From assembly GCF_032854445.1 (NCBI RefSeq), contig NC_088295.1:10963385-11027384 (forward strand): a DNA stretch of 64,000 bases, in the 5' to 3' direction. Numbering within the stretch: the first letter of the stretch is position 1; each line of letters opens with the position of its first letter. The stretch comes from Liolophura sinensis (Eukaryota > Mollusca > Polyplacophora > Chitonida > Chitonidae). Below the pieces are notes generated by a model. It did not search any database. It had not been told where the DNA came from and saw nothing but the letters and a program-made list of their open reading frames with translations. The position numbers were made by a program, and so were the translations under genes. This document shows, one piece after another, positions 24,911-35,397 of the stretch.

Positions 24911-25191
24911 AAACATGTTTTCTATACCCTATGTACAATAACACGATTCATAATTTTTTCCTATGAACGTGTGTAATTCCGCTGAACTCCGACACTGGGA
25001 GGGGGATTTATATATATATCATTAGTAATATATAAATTAGCCACTTTGGATATATGACCAGCTGCAATCAAAGCGTAAAAGGGAGACATATTTTTGTCAT
25101 CTGGCGTTATACTCAATTTGGACATTCATTAAATTTACAAGTACGCGTCAAAAACTTTCCTTGCGCTTTTCCACCATCACTGCAGTGAGCT

Positions 25192-25328
25192 AAATTCATT
25201 GTATTTGTATGACCTAATTTTTTTCTTTCTATTCTTTTCTACTTTTTGGCTGTACCGCTCATGTGGCCTAATGGTAAGTGAGTAAGTCTCGGAGTCGTGA
25301 GATCTGAGATCAAACCGGGGTCGGTTTT
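25192..25328 (+). mobile_element. tRNA-like retroposed sequence bracketed by 15-bp direct repeats
   Basis: 137 bp enclosed by identical TCACTGCAGTGAGCT copies at 25177-25191 and 25329-25343. The right half looks tRNA-derived: box A-like TGGCCTAATGG at 25264-25274, box B-like GAGATCAAACC at 25306-25316, and a T run at 25325-25329 that could stop Pol III. This fits a short tRNA-derived SINE or tRNA pseudogene with a target-site duplication. The direct repeat contains the 12-bp palindrome TCACTGCAGTGA, so chance or another origin is possible. Confidence 0.45.
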
Positions 25329-25404
25329 TCACTGCAGTGAGCTTTTCTACATCTTATACCTTTTAATCAGAGCTAAATCAGTTGTAAAGTGTATGTTCAT
25401 GTCA

Positions 25405-25495
25405 TACGAACTTTATGGCTTGTTGGTTAGAGTACTCGGTTTGTAAACCACAGGTATAAAGTTCGCTATTCCTCCCTCGCATAAAGTTTCCTTAG
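25405..25495 (+). pseudogene. tRNA-Thr-like degenerate sequence
   Basis: GGCTTGTTGGTTAGAGT resembles a D arm, TTTGTAA resembles an anticodon loop with UGU (Thr), and a TTCG-containing stretch resembles a T loop. AACTTTATG and CATAAAGTT at the two ends can pair as an acceptor. The anticodon and T stems pair poorly and there are about eight extra bases before the 3' acceptor, so it is not a functional tRNA as read. Confidence 0.35.
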
Positions 25496-25499
25496 GCGC

Positions 25500-27010
25500 C
25501 AATGTTTCAAAATTCATGAAGCCATTAGAAAATGCTTTTCGTCTCAATAATCATAAATGTTTTAATTATTGGTAAAGCCGCAATTTCCACTATAACAATC
25601 TTTTATAGATCTTAACGACGAATTCGGCGAATCAATAGTGAACGCTTGTCGTCTTTCTACGTCGTTCTAATCGAACCATGGGAAAATATAAACATAACAG
25701 GTTTTCTATCACACTATCAGCCTAGAGTAGTTACCTCATCCCTTTTTTCTCTGTCTTTGTCTGGAATTGTAAGAAAATTTCTACAGTCGACAGAATTATG
25801 GCTTGTTATTTAGGAGTCGATCAACACGCTAAAATAAAGATTAAGCCGTCATAGTCATTACTTTAGAACGCCTATGTTTGAATTAGGGAGACTTCATCCA
25901 CAGTCTTCTGCTTACCATCAGAGCTTTAATTGCTTAGGGCTTTGCGAGGCTATAAACAAGATGAAGCTATCTGTATTGTATGCACATAATGACGTTTTTA
26001 TGTACCCTAATAGTCACGATTTTCTGAGTTTTGATAACTGCGGAGCTCTTTTTTTCCCAGGAGACAATTTAGTTTGCGGAAATCATAGCAAGATTCAATG
26101 TGTTAATATATCTTCACTAATTCCCTTTACTGGCACATTTAAACAAAAGAAAGGTATACAAAAAGAAAGAACATGCGGATGATAAAAGTATATGTGATAT
26201 CAGAGCACTTATTAAATTATTGTCATTATCCAGTACATGGGAAGAAATAGTTTGTATGATTACCATCGTAAAAGTGGCAAAAAGGCCAGCAAGTATAATA
26301 GTCGAAAATGAGATTAACCAGACGGAATGGGACTCGAGTGACGACATGGTGCTATCGGTGTCTAACGTAGGATGTTTTTGTGATTGAAATGTCAGCGTTC
26401 TCTGTGGCTATGACTACAGAAATGTCAACCTTCTCTGTAACTTAGCTTCTGTTAAAATACACGTGGACTCTTCTAGTGGATCCTAATAAGGGACGGGTTG
26501 AATCTCGTATCAGGACAGAGAGTGCAGAATACAAAGAAGTCAGTTTCCAGAAGCGATCATTGCGTAACAGAAAACTAGCTGTATCCAGAAGAGAGGAATA
26601 CAAAACTAACCGAACACTGTGGAAATTTCTCCGGGCGTAAGGGATAAGATTGTGTAACAGGCAGGTAACAATGGCATTTTGTGAGGTCTTGGGGTCACTG
26701 TAAACCTGGTAGTACAAAAAAAAAACAAGGCAGCAATGTATTTTTTCTTTTCTCTCAACGGCTCAAGATGAATTTTTTCCCTTTCTCCTGTAGAACGAGT
26801 CCAACGGCACAGTTTTCCTCATGGGATAATGCATTAGCACACACCATCGAGGCTTTTTTATATATATCAACCGTGCTAATCCATTTATTCCTTTTCCACT
26901 CCCTTGTCATACTTTCAGAGAAAAAGAAAATCTTTAAGAGAAAAGGCCTGAAATGTTTTTAACCTAACCTTCTAGAGATATACAAAGACTACACCAGAGA
27001 GAGTAAACCC
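25500..27010. other. No gene recognised
   Basis: Open frames at 25874-26182, 26442-26717 and 26681-26962 show no known domain, and none is supported by clear splice sites that I can link. Confidence 0.4.
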
Positions 27011-27014
27011 AGTC

Positions 27015-27425
27015 ACGACAAATGGTGACATATCGCAAATGGTCACATGTAATCTATGAAACGCCGCCTCTTTACAATTTGTCTCGGTCAGGGTTCATGC
27101 AAATGCTTAAATAGTAGCAATATGCATTATCAAAATGACATACTCAGAATTAGGTCAAAAATATGCAGTTGTATCGTAATATATACGACTTTACCGGTGT
27201 AAAACTACTCCCGGTTGTGCAAGTATACAATATAATTGGAAAATGGTTACGCGTGAAACACATGGTTGATTGATGAAATACCGGCCCTTGTCAATTTACC
27301 TCAGTTAGGGTGTTATTCTAGCTGTTCAGGTAAATGCCTGAATAGAATCAATTCATACACCCTTTAATAAGATGACTTAAACAGAATTAGATAAAAAATA
27401 TGGAGTAATTTATATTGTTATATAT
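27015..27425 (+). repeat. Diverged tandem pair of about 237-bp units
   Basis: Unit 1 (about 27015-27190) and unit 2 (about 27250-27425) align: each has AAATGGT(C/T)AC, then TTGTC then TCGGTCAGGGT / TCAGTTAGGGT, then ATAAGATGAC / AAAATGACATACT, and an AT-rich end. A third partial copy is at about 40020-40115. The Tc1 element is inserted at the AT-rich right end of unit 2. Confidence 0.7.
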
Positions 27426-27688
27426 ACAGTGCAACAAAAGTAAGTTCCCCCAAAAACGTTTAATGGGCAAGCGCAAACTGAAAATCGGTCGATTTTCAAA
27501 ATTTCACAAAAGAAGTCAACCAGATTTTTCAACGCCAAAATTTGATTTCGTGTTACCAGTCCTGAAATATTCCTGCGCAACGAGAAATTCATGCGATCAA
27601 ACATGATCTGCATCAGGTCTGAGACTGTCAATAAAAGGTTCTCGTACCTGAATCGGCCACATTACTGTCCACAAGTCTTGGACAACCA

Positions 27689-27961
27689 ATGTTGCACGTT
27701 TTGAGACTCTGGTATACCATTCCTCAATTGTGCAATACGGACAGGGCGATAGCAATTGGCCTTTTCGAGGCTAACACCCCTGTAAAGCAGATTGGACGTC
27801 GAATGGGGGTGACACCAAACGCCATTCGGAAATTGCCAGAGATCTTTCTACCATCAGGAGATGTCAAGGACCTGCCAAGAAGTGGAAGGTCCAGGGCAAC
27901 CACACAAAGACAAGATCGGCGAATCGTAAACGTCGCACTAACAGAACGACATCAGGTATAA
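27689..27961 (+). pseudogene. Tc1-type transposase, N-terminal DNA-binding part (broken)
   Basis: A fragment of about 90 codons matching the Tc1 transposase N-terminus. The helix-turn-helix region reads AIGLFEANTPVKQIGRRMGV, followed by RKL and a basic linker KDLPRSGRSRATT resembling the family's GRPR-type hook before the second DNA-binding helix. The frame stops at 27961, followed by about 235 bp without a continuous frame before the catalytic part resumes. No AUG at a clear family start is evident. The protein would have bound the element's own inverted repeats. Confidence 0.88.
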
Positions 27962-28144
27962 GGGTCTGAGTGTACCACACAAAAAAAAACAATGCCTTTT
28001 TCGACTCTAGCGCGGATTCAACTCACTCGTCATGTAACTTAACATCCATTTTGAATTTCAGCACCAAAGGTTCGAGAGGGCGAGACGGTAGAGTACCCAA
28101 ACAATCAGGAGAGGTCTAAAAGCCGTCTGAGTACGTTCCAGGCG

Positions 28145-28772
28145 GCTGGTGAAGAAAGCCTTGTTGCTCCGCCGTCATAAGATAGCGGGTCTGCAGTGAG
28201 CGACAAATCACGTTCGATGGCAGACGGCAATGGGGCAACATTCTTTTCACCGAAGAAACGCGTGTGTCTCCGTCACATTGACTCTAGGAGACGTGTGTGG
28301 CGTCGGCAGGGTGAACAGCATGCACCGTGCTGCGTGCAGCCAGTAACAGCCTTTGGTGGTGGCAGCGTAATGGTCTGGGCAGGCCTCAGTTTGACAGGTA
28401 AGACCGATCTGGTTCCTATTGAGGGAAACTGTTGGCTAGGTTACTCAAGTTCTCAGACCGCATGTTTTGCCCTACGCAGTCGCCGTTGGGGATGGATTTG
28501 TCTCCATGGACGAGAATGTGCGTCCACATCGTGCAAGGATTGTGAATGACTTCTTCCAAACTGAAGGCATTGACTGGATCCAGTGTTCTGCATGTTCTCC
28601 GGATTTCAACCCCATCGAACATCTTTGGGATCAGTTGAAACAACTAATCTATCGTCGAGTTGGGAAGGAGTCCACTCTTGACGATTTGAGACGCCCCCTT
28701 CAGGAAGAGTGGTTACCCATCCTGCAACGTCGGATCGCACTCCTCATCAACACAATGCGAGCGCGTTGTTGA
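28145..28772 (+). pseudogene. Tc1-type transposase, DDE catalytic part (frameshifted)
   Basis: Family blocks are spread over at least three frames. Around 28240-28262 the expected first catalytic block reads FTEETR, with Glu where the family has Asp. Then CLRHIDSRRRVWRRQGE and AFGGGSVMVWAGLS occur in the 28196-28549 frame. After another frameshift, 28467-28772 carries the second catalytic block (DENVRPHRARIV, Asp retained) and the third block (SPDFNPIEHLWDQL, Glu retained), ending at a normal C-terminal stop after MRARC. An in-frame TGA also lies near 28196. The copy cannot encode active transposase. Confidence 0.93.
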
Positions 28773-29638
28773 AATGTGATACAATCTCGTGGTGGTTACA
28801 CACGATGTTGATAGTTACTTGTCATCGAGTGAAAATGACCGAATTTTGTGATAAAATAAAGATTTGCCGTTGAAAAAATCTTGTTGATTCATTTTGTGAA
28901 ATTTTCAAAGTTTGAGATTTTTAGTTTGCGCATGCCCATTAGCGCACAACTACACCTGCGTGTTAATCCTTAATATACCCGCCGGATTACTGGGATGGTG
29001 TGTGCAAAATTTCATTTCGATCTGGTACACACCACGGGAGATATCCTAAAACGTTTTGGGGGAACTTACTTTTGTTGCACTGTTTATTAGAAAATGCTGT
29101 TTGTGAATCAGTGAATTAGTTTTCCTTGAGATTTCCATCCCTTCCATCAGAAGGCGCTGACTGATAAATGAAATCTTGGTTTTACAGCTTAAAACTTCAT
29201 CAACATTAGCTTCCTTGAGATATTAGGAAGTTTGACAGGGTCATGTTCACGTGCAAGATTCCATGGCAAACGAATAAGGGGCCGTAAACATGTACAACAT
29301 GCACTAAATTTAATTTCACCTCATCCATGTGATTAAAATTTATGCATCTTATGTGATCCTCGAATAATACATGACCAATATATCACACTATTTTCTCTAT
29401 GTCTGTCTTTCTCAATTATTACCGAAACAAATTTTTAGATCACCAAAACATCCACCGAATTGTGTTCTTCATGCTTTGTAAGAGCACAGCAAATGTAAAA
29501 TGTATTGTTACATTTCGCCACGAGGCACTCAAACGCAGTGCTGTGTGAAGAACAAGTTAATAGTCTTAATTATGAATAATTGCATATTGTTGAAGACCGT
29601 GTAGTCGTCTTCTCGTTATTATGTGTACTTTTCCTATG

Positions 29639-29641
<3 letters not shown>

Positions 29642-29725
<84 letters not shown>

Positions 29726-29738
29726 TATATATATATAT
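29642..29738. repeat. (AT)n microsatellite
   Basis: About 97 bp of alternating AT with one C interruption at 29725. The Ile-Tyr open frames across it are artefacts. Confidence 0.97.
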
Positions 29739-31077
29739 TCGTTCACTTTAGTAAAGGAATACGATTACTGTAAGCCCAAAGCACATTTATTCAATTTTAT
29801 TCTAACCTGAGAGATGTCCCTTATCCATTTGTCTCTAGATTTTCTGTTCCCTAAATTGTCTTGACCTGCTGCCCAAGCTTTCTCTGTGTACACGATTTGG
29901 GTTCACCGACCTGACCTGGGGTAGAAACGCTAAAACTGTAGGTCTGTGTAATGTAGTAAACCCCGACCATACTGTGCCGTGATAAATATCTAAGTATTTC
30001 TGTAAAAAGCTACGGAGGCTGATAGAAATCGTGTCAACGCAGGATGCGCTTTAAGAAAAAAACGGGACAGTTGTGTTCCAATGGCAGACGCGGAACACAC
30101 GTCCCCAACCACACTATGAAGCCTTGATAAATATCGAAGAATTTCAGGAGTTTAACTTTCTCACCCATTCATTCGCACTCAGATAAATTATTTGTTTTGT
30201 TTGAGTTTTGATGATTTTATGGATCTCACTTGAACATTAAATATTGCTGTTCTATTTAAATATTTCATAACTTGTATGTAATCGTTATTTCATGATATAC
30301 TTTGATGACATCAAATACTCCTTACCCATTGTTAGGTCCTAGTATGCATTTGGTGCTAAAAGTGTTCGTCCATAAATGATACAAATATTATCTCGTATAC
30401 CGAAAGCCAGTTTCGTGAAAACAGACGTGATACAGCGTTCTGGATCAACTGTATTTAACATAAATCAGTATGGGATGATTGGTAACAGAGCACAGTTAAA
30501 AGTTCCCATAACACATGCTGCTATAACAGACGGTGTTACGGAGCTTAATCATCGCTATCAGCAATTACCTGATTTATTACAGACATGGAAGGTGGGAGTA
30601 GGCGGGTGTAGTGTTCTAGAGCGTCTCATCACTGCGCCTTTCAAGACACATTAATTTTGCATGGCCGACTCAAAGACGAAATTGACGTCAGCCGTTTGGA
30701 AATGCGAGACGCACTTTGCTACAAAAAATTGGCTGTGCACGATAACAAATAGGTTCTTGTGCTATTGGGCAAGTCCTGTGGTGATACCAAGAAAAACTGT
30801 TACTTGTGGCTACAGGGGACATTCTTTATGATAAGCCTCTCAGCATAAGATAGATGACGAATAATCGTCTTGCTTTTCTCATTTCCCTCGCAAGGTTCTT
30901 TTACACTGAACTGAAACACTGGCCACTTACCTTTCGTGCCCAGTCGTGGTACAGTCTGCGGCCAAGTAGAAGATATTTTATTGCAACAGATCAGAAGGGA
31001 TCAACAGATTAAACCAACGCCAGCTGGTCTATACATGTAAAGTCGGTAGATGCTTTCATGTCACAGTATGACCTAAT
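29739..31077. other. No gene recognised
   Basis: The longest open frame, 30376-30654 (92 codons, plus), has no domain I recognise. No repeat family from this window was found here. Confidence 0.4.
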
Positions 31078-31300
31078 GTATATTTATTTATTTATTTGAT
31101 TGGTGTTTTATGCTGTACTCAAGAATAGTTCACTTACACGTTATGGTGGGAGGAAACCGGGCAGAGCCCGATGTAAACCCACAACCATTCGCAGGTTGCA
31201 GGGAGACCTTCCGACGTACGGCGAGAGAGGTAGGCAGCAAAGCAGCAGGACTTGAACTCACGGCGACCGTATTGATGAGAGGTTCCTGGGTCATTACTTA
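31078..31300 (-). mobile_element. tRNA-derived SINE (family 1)
   Basis: The reverse complement reads from about AATGACCCAGGAACCTCTCA through the B box-like GAGTTCAAGTCC, the GGTTTCCTCCCACCATAA body and ACACCAATCAAATAAATAAA at the 3' end. The first about 35 bp of the tRNA-like head seen at 31979 are missing. Confidence 0.9.
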
Positions 31301-31784
31301 TTCCTTCAAGAATGATCCCACGTACGAACATGTGGCAATGTGTAAACAATGACTTGTTTACATGCACAGTGAAGTTGACACTGGGTTCTCCTAATGTACA
31401 TTGATAACGCCCTGGGGCGTGCGCAAACCAAGCCGAAGCTACCTGTAAGGGCAAACTGGAGGAGCTTATAACAGCGAATATGAGAAAAAATTGTACAAGC
31501 CATCACCAGTTTCACTTCCCTGTCAACCAGAGGTAAGATAGTTGGTCATATAAAACCTATGGCAGTGGCAAAATTACACAAAGAAAAAAATGTATGAATT
31601 TGTATCAATGGCCTTTCCTACAAGCAGCATTTTGGAATAATTAAGTTTCCTCGTTCTAATTGTACTTGCTCTTATCCTGTGACAATAATAGATCAGTTAA
31701 GTAAGCATTGGATCCTATATTATGTCAGTATTAGAACAATTAAATTAGAGAGAATCATCCATTTGTAGAAACGGCAGCGTAGAC

Positions 31785-32928
31785 ATTGTGTAAGGGTACC
31801 ACTATAGGAGAGTGAAGATGAGAAACGACTGGCTCACTCAGATCAGTGATAAGCCCTACGCAAGATCTCTTACTGAAAGCGTGGATGGAAATCCGGATGG
31901 AATATTCGGCTTCCAAAGGTGAGTCAGTCCACGTAAATTTAAAATCCACAGTCAAGAGGAATTCCTCAATCGATGGAAGGGGCCTCCGTGGGTTAACGCG
32001 CCAGCGCAGCGTAATGACCCAGGAACCTCTCACCAATGCAGTCGCTGTGAATTCAAGTCCAGCTCATGTTGCCTTCTTCTCCGGCCTTACGTGGAAAGGT
32101 TTGTCAGCAAACGGCGATGGGTCGTGGGTTTCCCCGGGTCCTGTTTGGTTTCCTCCCATCATAATGCTGGCCGCCGTCGCATAAGTGCAATATTCTAGAG
32201 TACGGCGTAGAACACCGAGTACAATTACAATAAGTAAATCAAATAAATAAATCAGTCGACGGATGAAAGTGCCGCGCACGGCACGTTGACGATGGCTTAT
32301 TACCCACCTGCCTGTGAAGATGTAAATTCTTAAGGCGGACGGGTTGACAGTAGCGCCGTGATGCCGAGCTGGCGATGTATGTTTCACTCATATATACACA
32401 AAGTCACTTTCAGAGTAAACTGGGATGAAATGTACATAATCGCACAAAAAGGAAATTAGCGATAGAAGCACCAAAAATAACAAGTGGGGGAACACAATCT
32501 CACAAAGTGCTACGTACAGAAAATGTCGAGTGGCGTGAAAACCCATATCTCCAAACCCGGCAAAATCGTTTACAGTGCATGACAGTAAAAATGACTGTTC
32601 TCAAAATTTAATGGACTTGAGTAAATGACTGCTCTCAAGTGGACTTGATTAATGACTGCGAGTTCCACAACTACCTCGCTCATATTCATAGACTATCGTA
32701 AAGAAAATTCTGAAGAGTTTGATCGTAAGCATGTGTGCAAGGTCGATAAATATTTACAGAATTCATATCCTTTGTACAAAATACTAAACTCATAAACACC
32801 GAAGCCTCAACAACGCCCCACTGAATAAAACAGTGCAGACTATAACAGACAAAGAGGAAAAAATGTAGGTCAAAGACTGACCCGGTAAAATAAATAAAAC
32901 AAAATATAGTACAATGTTTAAAGACAAT
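31785..32928 (+). repeat. Dispersed repeat R1, copy 2 (interrupted by a SINE)
   Basis: Starts GTAAGGGTACCACTATAGG like copy 1 and ends near GTTTAAAGAC like copy 3. A family 1 SINE interrupts it at 31979-32255. The right end lies about 60 bp before the reverse transcriptase remnant. Confidence 0.87.
31979..32255 (+). mobile_element. tRNA-derived SINE (family 1), near full length
   Basis: The most complete copy. The tRNA-like head has box A GGTTAACGCGCC and box B-like GAATTCAAGTCC. The shared body follows (GTTTCCTCCCATCATAATGC, GGCCGCCGTCGCATAAGTG) and it ends in CAAATAAATAAAT. It sits inside R1: TCGATGGA just left and TCGACGGATGA just right resemble a decayed target-site duplication, and copy 1 of R1 has an uninterrupted ATCGAAGGATGA at the matching place. 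Retroposition would need a partner LINE. Confidence 0.93.
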
Positions 32929-32984
32929 GTACTCTGGAGGAACTATTTAACAAACACAAAACCTTTCTTAAGGAAAGGCGCATA

Positions 32985-34072
32985 AATATACCCACCCGTC
33001 ATACAGAAATACCACAACTTTACTGGATTCCTAAAATGCATAAATACCCATACAAGGCTTGATCTATTGCGGCTTCAAGAAGGTGTGCCACCAAACTCTT
33101 GTCAACCCTACTTACGAGAGCGTTACAAGTCATTTTGGAATAAGTAATGTTGTGCCATAACAAAAAATTCAGGTGTCAACTGAATGTGGATTCTAAACAA
33201 CTCCAAACGTCTTACAGAAGAACTTGATGCTCATATGCATATAACGTACAAAGACGTATCCACATGGGATTTCTCTACTCTCTATACTACAATTCCTCAC
33301 AAAGATCTTATTGAAAGAATATCGTCGTTAATTGTCTCGGTATTTACTAAAACAGGTCACCGTTACGTCAGAAGCAATAAGGCTTTCTTTAGTTCTACTG
33401 TTTATAAAGGTTATCACTTATGGGATGTTACATTATTTATTGAATTTCTCATTAATAACATCTATGTGAAATTCGGAGATACCATTTACCAACGGTGCAA
33501 AGGTATTCCAATGGGTACCAATTGTGCGCCTCTTTTGGCAGACCTATACCTGTTTTCATATGAACACGACTATATGCAGAAATTGCTTAAAAGTAATATC
33601 TTTAAAGCTCGATCCTTTTCATTTACCAAGCGGTATACTGATGATCTACTGGCGTCAAATAATCCCCATATTGCTGAAGCGGTGAATTCAGGAGACAACA
33701 GATAGTCCTGACGGTACGTCTTATTTGGATCTATATCTGTACAAAAACGAACAAGGTCTCCTTTCACGCCGCCTTTACGACAGAAGGGATAATTTCAATT
33801 TTGATATTGTAAATTATCCTTATTTAGATAGCAATATACCAAAGGGTCCTACATATGGCGTATACATATCTCGCCTTGTAACATTTGTTAGATCTTGCGT
33901 TAATTGTGATGGCTTTAATCTGCGTCACAAGTTGCTAGTTCAAAAACTAGTTTGTCAAGGATACTCCATCAAACGCCTTCATTCTAAGTTTCTCAAATTT
34001 TACAATGAGTATAACACTCTCGTTGGCAGGTATGGACAGAGCGTTCAGAATCTCTGGCGATCTGCATTGTGA
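32985..34072 (+). pseudogene. Non-LTR / Penelope-like reverse transcriptase, frameshifted
   Basis: Remnant of a reverse transcriptase family common as repeats in marine invertebrates. About 33001-33170 encodes IPQLYWIPKMHKYPYKA followed by stops. 33184-33705 carries the core: DFSTLYTTIPH (first catalytic Asp region, residue about 29), GIPMGTNCAPLLADLYL (residue about 107) and the active-site box RYTDDLL (YTDD at 33634-33645). A frameshift near 33695 leads into 33725-34072, the C-terminal part, with SNIPKGPTYGVYISRLV and ending LWRSAL. The expected residues between the YTDD box and the TTDSPDG stretch are partly deleted. No endonuclease domain is visible. The assignment to Penelope-like rather than LINE is uncertain. 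Confidence 0.88.
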
Positions 34073-34589
34073 TCAACCACAAAGACGTCGCTGTTATCCC
34101 TATGTACATATTTATCACGTACATGGTATTTAACAACTTAGATGGCGATGGTTGCCCAGTGTAACCGTCTATCTTGTATGTCATGTGTAACATCATAGAT
34201 GGCGCCTCTTGTAGCATGAGATCTTTACATTTTAACGGGAAAGATGTAATCGTCCGTTACTTTTGAATCACAATCTGATCGGTTAGGGTCTGTAACGCTC
34301 GTCATTTTCAAACTGTATCTAATACCCCTTAACCTGGGGCTAGACGTCGTAAAGGTAGCCATGCTTATTACATCAGCATGATGCCTTTATGAACAGTTGC
34401 AATTAAAGCGCGACTGAGATACTTGATTAATTGTTATTTGACATGGAACTCATTCACGATTTCGTGAATGGTATATGAATGTCGGACTTGACGCTTATAT
34501 TCGTAACACTGGCTCCCTCAAGAAAATATAACTGTACATAAGTAACAAAATGTAACAGATATATGCAAGAATGACAAAATGATGCTGTA
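34073..34589. other. Spacer between the two retroelement remnants
   Basis: Probably the 3' untranslated part of the upstream reverse transcriptase element at its left end and uncharacterised retroelement sequence to its right. I could not identify a terminal repeat. Confidence 0.35.
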
Positions 34590-35395
34590 AAGGAGAACAC
34601 CCCCTACTCCGATGTCAGTAGTGTCCACTGTCATCTTAAACGGACGGCTAAAATTTGGAACTTTCGAAATAGCAGGGTTAGACATAATGGCCTTTAACCC
34701 ATCAAAACCTGACTGACAACTATCCGACTATACAAACGTCATTCTTTTTATGCAACTGAGTCAGTGGAGCTGCAACATCGCTGAAACTGGGTACAAATTG
34801 CAGTGAAACAGCTGAACGATGGACAACCTATCCACCGCCAACCTTATGACCAGGGTATGTCACTTGTCCTTTGGAAATTCTGTCTTCTTAAGATTAAGTA
34901 CTAAACCTAATGAAGACAATCTAGAAAAAAGTTCCTCCAAATGTTTACAATGGCCCTCCCACTAGTCACTCACAATAAGAATGTCATCTATATATGCTGC
35001 AGAGAAGTCCAGCCCTTCTACAGTCTTATAGGCTAACTTCTGAAACGTCGCCGCACTATTTTTCATGTCAAACGGTGTCACACGAAACTGATAAAACCCT
35101 GAAGGATTAGCAAAGGCAGATATTCCCTTTGCCCTATCTGTCAATGGTATCTGCTAATAATCGTTAAGATGATCAATCTTGGTAATAAACTTGACATTTC
35201 CTACCCTATCAATACAATCCTCAATACGGAGAATGGGATGAGAATCCGTCGTGGTTACAGCATTGACCTTTCTGTAATCCACGCATAGGCGTAAAGAATC
35301 ATCGGGCATAGGGATAACTACAATTGGTGAACACCAGTCACTCTGGCTAGGCTACATAATCCCGTTGTGCTGTATTTCCTGGTTTAAAAGCTTTA
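34590..35395 (-). pseudogene. Ty3/Gypsy retrotransposon pol fragment (RT to RNase H start)
   Basis: Read on the minus strand from 35395 downward, this gives the Gypsy reverse transcriptase in order: PSQSDWCSPIVVIP, LRLCVDYRKVNAV, FITKIDHLNDY (then a TAG where the family has Trp before QIPL), AFANPSGFYQFRVTPF, AATFQKL and the active site YIDD at 34983-34994. Past a stop come HLEELFSRLSSLGLVLNLKK and then, with frame changes, the start of an RNase H region, FKMTVDTTDIGVGG. There are several stops and frameshifts, and no gag, integrase or LTRs were found. It lies antisense to the neighbouring reverse transcriptase and abuts R1 copy 3. Confidence 0.93.
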
Positions 35396-35397
35396 AC

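Larger units (their letters stand above)
27427..29082 (+). mobile_element. Degenerate Tc1/mariner transposon with long terminal inverted repeats
   Basis: 1656 bp. The outer ends are near-perfect inverted repeats of about 35 bp (27427-27461 and 29047-29082) starting CAGTGCAACAAAAGTAAGTT. A second inverted section pairs 27462-27537 with about 28865-28940. On the right the two sections are separated by about 106 bp that the left end lacks, so the original inverted repeat was probably about 215 bp and the left one suffered a deletion. A TA precedes the left end; the base pair after the right end reads TT, so the expected TA duplication is altered. The enclosed transposase is broken. Confidence 0.95.

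Noticed and set aside
31846-32184. 112-codon frame resembling a small protein
   Set aside because: It reads through R1 and the family 1 SINE; the Pro/Gly-rich end is the SINE body.
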